Below the pieces are notes generated by a model that saw only the letters and a program-made list of their open reading frames with translations, was not told the origin of the DNA and ran no database searches. From PLanc-01 sp035342095 (GTDB taxonomy: Bacteria > Planctomycetota > Phycisphaerae > Sedimentisphaerales > Anaerobacaceae), in assembly GCA_035342095.1 (NCBI GenBank), contig DAOQWL010000013.1:27129-91128 (forward strand): a stretch of DNA of 64,000 bases, given 5' to 3'. Made by a program: the position numbers and the translations under genes. Shown piece by piece: positions 58,959-64,000 of the stretch. Position 1 is the stretch's first letter. Each line of letters starts with the position of its first letter.

Positions 58959-60965
58959 ATGAGAAGCAGCCTGCCGTCCGGTCCGACCCGTGTCTCGGTT
59001 ATCGCGATGCTGGTGCTGTTTGCAGCCGCAGTGGAGCTTTTCGCCGAGGAGGAATCAGTCCCGGGAATCCAGGAGTTGTACCGCCTGGATCGCCTCGCGA
59101 TGCTGCGGGACTCGACAAAGGTCGCCTCCGTATCCAGCTACGACCGCACCGGCGGCAACAACGATGGCTTCGGCGGCCAGTACTCGTTCGTCCGCAAGGA
59201 GCCCGGCGGGCTCGTCCTGGCCGATCTGGAGGGCCCAGGCGTCCTCTACCGTTTCCACACCCCCACGCCCACCGACGACACGCTGGAGTTCTACTTCGAC
59301 GGCGAGCAGGAACCGCGGATTCGCGTGAAGTATCGCGATCTGTTCCTGGGCCAGCATCCGGGATTCCCGCGACCCCTCGTCGGGTTCGGCGCCGGCGGGT
59401 TCTATTGCTACGTCCCGCTGCCCTACGAGAAATCATGCAAGGTCTTTCTGAGGGCCGAGCGGACGCAGTTCTACCAAATCAACTATGCGACGTATCCGCA
59501 GGGGACTAAGATCGAGAGCTTCGCCGCCGAGCCGAGTGCCGAGCAGCAAAGGCATCTGGAGAAGGCCGTGAAGCTGGTGAGCCTGACGGGCAAGGACATC
59601 AGCGAGTACGTCGTGCCTGCAGGCCACAAGGTCGAGACCCTCGCATCCAAGGTGACTCTCGAGCCGGGCAAGGCCGCGACCCTCTTCGACACGGACCGGC
59701 CGGGCAGGATCGTCGGCATCCGCCTGTCGCCTGCCCAGGCCCTGGCCGGGAAGAAACGGGACGTCGTCCTGCGGGCGTATTGGGATGGCGGCGCCGCGCC
59801 TGCGATTGCAGTCCCGGCGGGTGACTTCTTCGGCTATGCATGGGGAGAACCCGCGACGAAGTCCCTCCTCGTCGGCACGTCCGAGGGCGTGGACTACTGC
59901 TACTTCCCAATGCCCTTCGACGCATCGGGGAAGATCGAGCTGTACGCGGAACCCGGACTGGACCGGAACGTCTCCGTGCAGGCGGAGGTGCTGTTCGTCC
60001 CCGTCCCTCGACAGAGAAACGAAGGCAGGTTCTACGCCCTGTGGCGACGAGAGAACCCGACGACCAAGGGCAAGCCCTTCACCTTCATCGAGACCCAGGG
60101 ACGCGGGCATCTCGTCGGACTCATCCAGCAGTCGCAGGGATTCGAGTCGGGCAACACGTACTTCTTCGAAGGAGACGACCAGACGACCCTCGACGGCGAA
60201 CTCACCATCCACGGCACCGGCACCGAGGATTTCTACAATGGCGGCTGGTACGACGTGGCCGGGCGTTGGGAGACGAGACGGTCCTTCCCCCTGAGCGGCT
60301 GCCTGGCCTACAAGAAACACCTGGGCAGGACAGGCGCATACCGTCTCTTCCTGGGCGACGCGTACGCCTACCGCAAGAGCCTGCTCCAGACCATCGAGCA
60401 CGCACCGACAGGGAACGATCTTCTGAACGACTATTGCGGCGTGACGTTCCTGTACTCCCAGGACCCGCCGACCTGCGATTTGTCCCTGCCCGAGACCAGC
60501 CAACGCCAGGTGGTCGATCTCAAGCGGATCGTGTTCGCGGCGTGGTGGAATATCCCGATCCACGCGTTCTCGTATCAGAACGCGACGTTGGTCAAAGGCG
60601 CCGAGAAGATCGGCGACCAGAACGTCCAGTTCCTCTCGTTGCAGACGAAAGGCGGCGACGTGTTCGGACGCCACTTCGTCAGCTTCGCCTGCGAGATCCC
60701 GGCGGCGGGAGTCTACAAGATCAGCGTGGATTCGATCCACGGGCCCGCTCAGGGACAGGTCCAGTTGTCTATGGATGAGGCACCCGTCGGACCGATGGTG
60801 GACTTCTACGCGGAGAGCCGGCAGCGCGCCGCGGGCGTCGAGATGGGCACGCTCGAACTGGCCGAGGGCGTCAACAACCTGCTGTTCAAAATCGTGGGCA
60901 AGAACGAGAAATCCCAGGGACAAGCGTTCGACGTGATCAACGTCATTTGTGAGAAAGTGGATTGA
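58959..60965 (+). CDS. Secreted GH172 (DUF2961) glycoside hydrolase
   Basis: The 668-residue protein has a signal peptide of about 29 residues. The DUF2961/GH172 pattern is clear: YDRTGGNNDGFGGQYSFVRK, LADLEGPGVLYRFHTPTPTD, VPAGDFFGYAWGE and the catalytic HGTGTEDFYNGGWYD with Glu423. Known GH172 enzymes act on difructose dianhydride or D-arabinan/fructan-type linkages; the substrate here cannot be read. A C-terminal beta-sandwich (from about 520) ends FDVINVICEKVD. It is followed nine bases later by the TIM-barrel lipoprotein, forming an operon. Confidence 0.85.
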   Translation: MRSSLPSGPTRVSVIAMLVLFAAAVELFAEEESVPGIQELYRLDRLAMLRDSTKVASVSSYDRTGGNNDGFGGQYSFVRKEPGGLVLADLEGPGVLYRFHTPTPTDDTLEFYFDGEQEPRIRVKYRDLFLGQHPGFPRPLVGFGAGGFYCYVPLPYEKSCKVFLRAERTQFYQINYATYPQGTKIESFAAEPSAEQQRHLEKAVKLVSLTGKDISEYVVPAGHKVETLASKVTLEPGKAATLFDTDRPGRIVGIRLSPAQALAGKKRDVVLRAYWDGGAAPAIAVPAGDFFGYAWGEPATKSLLVGTSEGVDYCYFPMPFDASGKIELYAEPGLDRNVSVQAEVLFVPVPRQRNEGRFYALWRRENPTTKGKPFTFIETQGRGHLVGLIQQSQGFESGNTYFFEGDDQTTLDGELTIHGTGTEDFYNGGWYDVAGRWETRRSFPLSGCLAYKKHLGRTGAYRLFLGDAYAYRKSLLQTIEHAPTGNDLLNDYCGVTFLYSQDPPTCDLSLPETSQRQVVDLKRIVFAAWWNIPIHAFSYQNATLVKGAEKIGDQNVQFLSLQTKGGDVFGRHFVSFACEIPAAGVYKISVDSIHGPAQGQVQLSMDEAPVGPMVDFYAESRQRAAGVEMGTLELAEGVNNLLFKIVGKNEKSQGQAFDVINVICEKVD

Positions 60966-60973
60966 GGAGCGAC

Positions 60974-62788
60974 ATGAACCGACGCGAGTTCATCTCGATG
61001 AGTGCAGCGACCTTGTGCGGCGCAGCGGTCGGCACAGGGTGTGTCTCCGTGCGAAAGGGCAGTCCACCGATGAGTTGGCATCGGCACAAGGAGTCACGCC
61101 TGTTCGACGGCGTGGCCGTCGACGGCCGGCCTCTGCTCGTTCCGGATGAGGGCGTCGGCCTGTGCGACGGCTTCTGCCAGGCGGTCGAGAACGGCAAGCT
61201 GGGCCGGGAGGTCGTGCTGGGCGCCGACCGGCCGGAGATGGACTACGGACCGATCAGAGTCTCCTTGAGCCAGCAGCTTCGATCATCGTCCGGCGGCGCA
61301 AGGGAAGACCTCCTGGAAGCCACCCTGACGCTGCGGTCCCGCGCCGACCGTCCGTATGAGGTCTTCTGCGGCTTCCTGACAAGCGTGCGGCCCTGTGCCA
61401 ACCCAGGCGATCAACAGGTGTACGCGCCGGTGACCGCCGCGGGATTGCGAGATCCTGACGACGACAAGAGACGCCGACAGAAGGACTGCCTCACAACCGT
61501 CGGGACAGACGGTTTCCTGGCCCACTACCTCGAACCCCAATCGAGCGACCCGCGCCAATCGACGACCCGTGCGGCGCTCTTGGCGCCGGTCGTGGATATC
61601 TCTGCCGAAGCCGAACCGTGCCACGTTACGTTGTTTACTTCGTCGACCGAGCCGGCCCTCTTCCAGGCGCTGCAGGGTCCGTCCTCCAGGGCGTGGCGGA
61701 TCGGCCGGCGGGTGCGCCTCGAACCCGGCCAGACCCAGGTCGTCACGGCGTATATCCTCTTGCACTCCGGCGACGCGTCGGCCGCGTGGAAGGTCTTCCA
61801 TCGGTTCGGCCACCGGGAGGATTTCCCCGCCCTCGCATGGCCTCGCAAGGTCCGCGTCCACTACTTCGACTTCCTTTCGTCGGCTGAAGCGGACAGTCCC
61901 CGCGGCGGCGGCTACGATCTCGACCTCAAGCACTTCGGCGAATTCCGCGTGGGCATGGCGACACAGCACGGCTACTACCTCTCCTACGGCGACTTCATCC
62001 ACCCCGACCGCAAGGAGTGGAAGGCGATGCCGAACGACCCCGCCGGGCCGGTGGCCATGAGCATCGAGAAGATCAAGGCCCGCGTCGATGCCACACGCCG
62101 CGCGGGCGTGCATCCCGCCATCTACATGCACTATACGATCCTGGACGAGGGGTCGCCCCTGTTCGAGAAGATGAGGGACTCGATCCTGGTGAACGCCGCG
62201 GGCGATCCGACCGTCTTCGGATGGGAAGGTCCCGACGTGATCAAGAAGACCTGGAGGATGTCCCCCGCTTCGCCGCAATGGCGAGATCACCTGGTCCAGC
62301 AGGCACAGTGGATCATGGAACTGTTCAATCCCGACGCCATCGTCCTCGACGAGACGTTCACCGCGTGGGGCTGGGATCATCACAAGGAGCACGGCGGCCC
62401 CGTCTCGCCGGGCGGCATCGACCTGATGCGCAGGCTTCGCGCCGTGGTGCGGTCCTTCGGTCCCGACAAGGCCCTGTTCGCCAGCGACTGCTCGATGGCC
62501 AATTTCTGCCTCTGGGGCGACGGCGAGGGCGGCGACCACTGCTACGACCGCCTGCTCGGCAACGAGCTTTATCGCAAGCCGCCGATCCGCTACATGGCGG
62601 CGCTGGGCGAGAAGGCCTGGCTACCCTGTGCGTGGCTGTACAAGTCCCTCTGGCCGGCGCAGGTGGACCTCGCTCGCAAGGCGGGGGCCGCCGTCGGCGT
62701 GACCAACGGTTGGGGCGACAGCTTCGGACTGGCACGCCTGCCCGAGAACGCCAGGCAGCAGATGCTTCGAGATATCAAGACGCTATAG
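60974..62788 (+). CDS. Lipoprotein with TIM-barrel glycoside-hydrolase-like domain
   Basis: The 604-residue start at ATG 60974 follows GAGGAG. A Tat-like RREFISMSAATLCGAAVGTG leads to a lipobox Cys, so it is probably membrane-anchored. The N-terminal beta-domain (about 30-290) is followed by an (alpha/beta)8-like domain: VRVHYFDFLSS, AGVHPAIYMHYTILDEGSP, NPDAIVLDETFTAWGWDHH with a likely catalytic Asp/Glu pair, ALFASDCSMANF and GAAVGVTNGWGDSF. It resembles alpha-galactosidase-clan families but I cannot place it. It is cotranscribed with the upstream GH172, so acts on the same polysaccharide. Confidence 0.75.
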   Translation: MNRREFISMSAATLCGAAVGTGCVSVRKGSPPMSWHRHKESRLFDGVAVDGRPLLVPDEGVGLCDGFCQAVENGKLGREVVLGADRPEMDYGPIRVSLSQQLRSSSGGAREDLLEATLTLRSRADRPYEVFCGFLTSVRPCANPGDQQVYAPVTAAGLRDPDDDKRRRQKDCLTTVGTDGFLAHYLEPQSSDPRQSTTRAALLAPVVDISAEAEPCHVTLFTSSTEPALFQALQGPSSRAWRIGRRVRLEPGQTQVVTAYILLHSGDASAAWKVFHRFGHREDFPALAWPRKVRVHYFDFLSSAEADSPRGGGYDLDLKHFGEFRVGMATQHGYYLSYGDFIHPDRKEWKAMPNDPAGPVAMSIEKIKARVDATRRAGVHPAIYMHYTILDEGSPLFEKMRDSILVNAAGDPTVFGWEGPDVIKKTWRMSPASPQWRDHLVQQAQWIMELFNPDAIVLDETFTAWGWDHHKEHGGPVSPGGIDLMRRLRAVVRSFGPDKALFASDCSMANFCLWGDGEGGDHCYDRLLGNELYRKPPIRYMAALGEKAWLPCAWLYKSLWPAQVDLARKAGAAVGVTNGWGDSFGLARLPENARQQMLRDIKTL

Positions 62789-62793
62789 AGAAA

Positions 62794-62831
62794 GAGCAGG
62801 TCTTCGGGCGATTGCACCTGAAGACCTGCTC
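62794..62831. terminator. Bidirectional terminator
   Basis: GAGCAGGTCTTC pairs with GAAGACCTGCTC across 14 bases and is followed by GTTTGTGT on the plus strand and preceded by CTATAGAGAAA on the other, between convergent genes. Confidence 0.78.
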
Positions 62832-62863
62832 GTTTGTGTCACACGATCGGCCGCAGCGGGCGG

Positions 62864-63646
62864 TTACGCGCCCTCGGGCACGATGTAGATCTCGACCCGG
62901 CGGTTCTTGGGGTTGCCCTTCTTGCCCGCAGCGTTCGGCTCGATCGGACGGTATTCGCCGAAACCTCGCGTGCTCAGGCGAACCGATTCGATCCCGCTTT
63001 TCTCCATGACCTCCACGACGGCAATCGCGCGGTGGGAGGACAGCGCTCGGTTCGTCGGATGCTTGGCCCTCGTGTCCGCCCTTTGGATCGGCATGTCATC
63101 CGTATGTCCGGCTACGATAACGTGGAATTGCCTGGCCTGCTCGGAGTTGAGGATCTGCGCGAGCTTCCGGACCGCCTCGGCGGCCTGGCTTGTCACGACA
63201 TCGCTGCCCTTCTCGAAGAGCAGATCGCTCTTGAACTTGACCAGACCCCGGCTCGCGTCGTACTCCACCAGGTCGCTGCCCCTGGCGAACTCCTCCAGGG
63301 CATCGTTCAGCTCCACCGGAAGCACCGAGACGCCCATCAGGCGGTCCTGCATGGCTTTGATCATGGCTTCCTTCTTGGCGATATCCTCCTTGAGGGCCGC
63401 GATCTCCTGGCGAAGCGAATCCACCTCGACCCCGCCGGTGGCGTTGGCCGCGTCGAGCTGTCTCTTGAGCTGGTCCAACTGCAACTGCGCCGCCTGCAAC
63501 TGGCTCTCCAGCTCCGTGATCCGGGCCTGCTGAATGCGGTTGCGGTTCTCCAGGTCCTTCATCTGCGAGTTGCAGCCACTGACGAACGCCGTCCCCAGGG
63601 ACAGACCCAGCATCACCAGAACAGTCGATAGTTTGACGCTCCGCAT
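62864..63646 (-). CDS. OmpA/Pal-like lipoprotein
   Basis: The 260-residue protein has a signal peptide with lipobox VSGC. A long coiled-coil (about 28-100, RIQQARITELESQLQAAQLQ; QEIAALKEDIAKKEAMIKAM) leads to an OmpA-like peptidoglycan-binding domain (about 130-255): LFEKGSDVVTSQAAEAVRKL, VAGHTDDMPI, NRALSSHRAIAVVEVM, GFGEYRPIEPN and NRRVEIYIVP. It tethers the outer membrane to peptidoglycan or acts as a MotB-like anchor. Confidence 0.88.
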   Translation of the reverse strand: MRSVKLSTVLVMLGLSLGTAFVSGCNSQMKDLENRNRIQQARITELESQLQAAQLQLDQLKRQLDAANATGGVEVDSLRQEIAALKEDIAKKEAMIKAMQDRLMGVSVLPVELNDALEEFARGSDLVEYDASRGLVKFKSDLLFEKGSDVVTSQAAEAVRKLAQILNSEQARQFHVIVAGHTDDMPIQRADTRAKHPTNRALSSHRAIAVVEVMEKSGIESVRLSTRGFGEYRPIEPNAAGKKGNPKNRRVEIYIVPEGA

Positions 63647-63861
63647 TGCCCAATCCTTTCCAAGAATGAAAATCCGTTATCAAGTCCCATAAGAAATGAG
63701 CGGATCGCTCAGGACCTCAGGCAGCCGGCGGCACACACTTGGCCCGACTGCGGGATGTTAATAGAACCACTTTCCGCGGCCACGTCAAGGGCAATTTGGG
63801 GAATCTCACGCGCAATTGTGACATGCCTTGACTTCGTGCGAGTATCGGGACTTCGCCGGGG

Positions 63862-63999
63862 TCAGCCGACTCGTCGTCTCGCAGGACTCCCCTGCGGCCG
63901 GCTTCTCCGCCATGGCCGGCCCCACCGGCCCGGCAACCTCTCGAACTTGCCCACCAGAATGTGGTTGTGGGCTTCCGGGTAGTTCTTGATCGTCCGAAT
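63862..63999 (-). CDS. Possible C-terminal end of a minus-strand gene running off the window
   Basis: The frame is open from the right edge to a stop at 63862 and encodes TIKNYPEAHNHILVGKFERL then an Arg/Gly-rich tail. Length is too short to assign a family. The stretch 63647-63861 between it and the OmpA-like gene contains an AT-richer region near 63755-63800 but no recognised element. Confidence 0.3.
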   Translation of the reverse strand: MRTIKNYPEAHNHILVGKFERLPGRWGRPWRRSRPQGSPARRRVG

Positions 64000-64000
64000 C

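Noticed and set aside
1..64000. CRISPR arrays and rRNA or tRNA genes
   Set aside because: No regularly spaced short direct repeats and no rRNA- or convincing tRNA-like sequence were seen anywhere in the window.

Overview
The window looks like part of a Planctomycetota genome, most likely a Phycisphaerae-type marine or sediment lineage. The evidence is high GC; many secreted multi-domain proteins with PD40-type propeller repeats, dockerin-like ends, LamG, PA14 and discoidin-like modules; VP(V/A)PGA-type PEP-CTERM tails; Tat-signal and lipoprotein glycosidases; a BlaI/BlaR1-like pair; and GH172 (DUF2961) proteins. I saw no rRNA, convincing tRNA or CRISPR array. All family assignments come from reading motifs by eye.

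Layout. (1) 1-14475: a plus-strand tandem array of five paralogous secreted propeller/dockerin proteins sharing a near-identical signal peptide and a repeated leader with a GGAGGT ribosome-binding site. The array is interrupted at 5.2-9.8 kb by an exported tail-collar-like protein, a 319-bp terminal-inverted-repeat element and a large adhesin-like gene split by an in-frame TAG. An orphan dockerin fragment marks a lost paralogue. (2) 14.5-15.8 kb: small zinc-ribbon gene, REP-like repeats and a frameshifted PEP-CTERM remnant. (3) 15.7-25.1 kb, mostly minus strand: a phage-derived block with a putative replication protein, large terminase, SDH_sah/ClpP-fold serine protease, ParB-like, GNAT and ABC-ATPase genes and a sigma-like HTH protein. 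Two plus-strand genes (outer-membrane barrel and FixJ/LuxR-like regulator) sit inside it. (4) 25.6-32.5 kb: host-type genes (two PEP-CTERM proteins, zinc-ribbon membrane protein, subtilase, SagB-like remnant, DUF4186, PfkB kinase). (5) 32.9-46.0 kb, plus strand: phage structural module (portal, scaffold-like, DUF5309-type capsid, connector, several neck/fibre-type proteins, a LamG protein, a hub-like protein, membrane and lipoprotein genes). It ends in an inverted, truncated copy of the replication gene found at 17 kb. (6) 46.1-62.8 kb: host carbohydrate-active and surface genes (GH5-like, BlaI/BlaR1-like, two large LamG/PA14 surface proteins, a papain-GH172 fusion, GH172, and a TIM-barrel lipoprotein). 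(7) 62.9 kb: OmpA-like lipoprotein.

The most distinctive points are the papain-GH172 fusion, the phage ABC-ATPase/GNAT/ParB/HTH operon beside the terminase, and the split and inverted arrangement of the phage modules with a near-identical inverted repeat. Also notable are apparent in-frame insertions in terminase and portal, nested beta-sandwich domains in the surface proteins, and several families of small inverted-repeat elements at gene borders.
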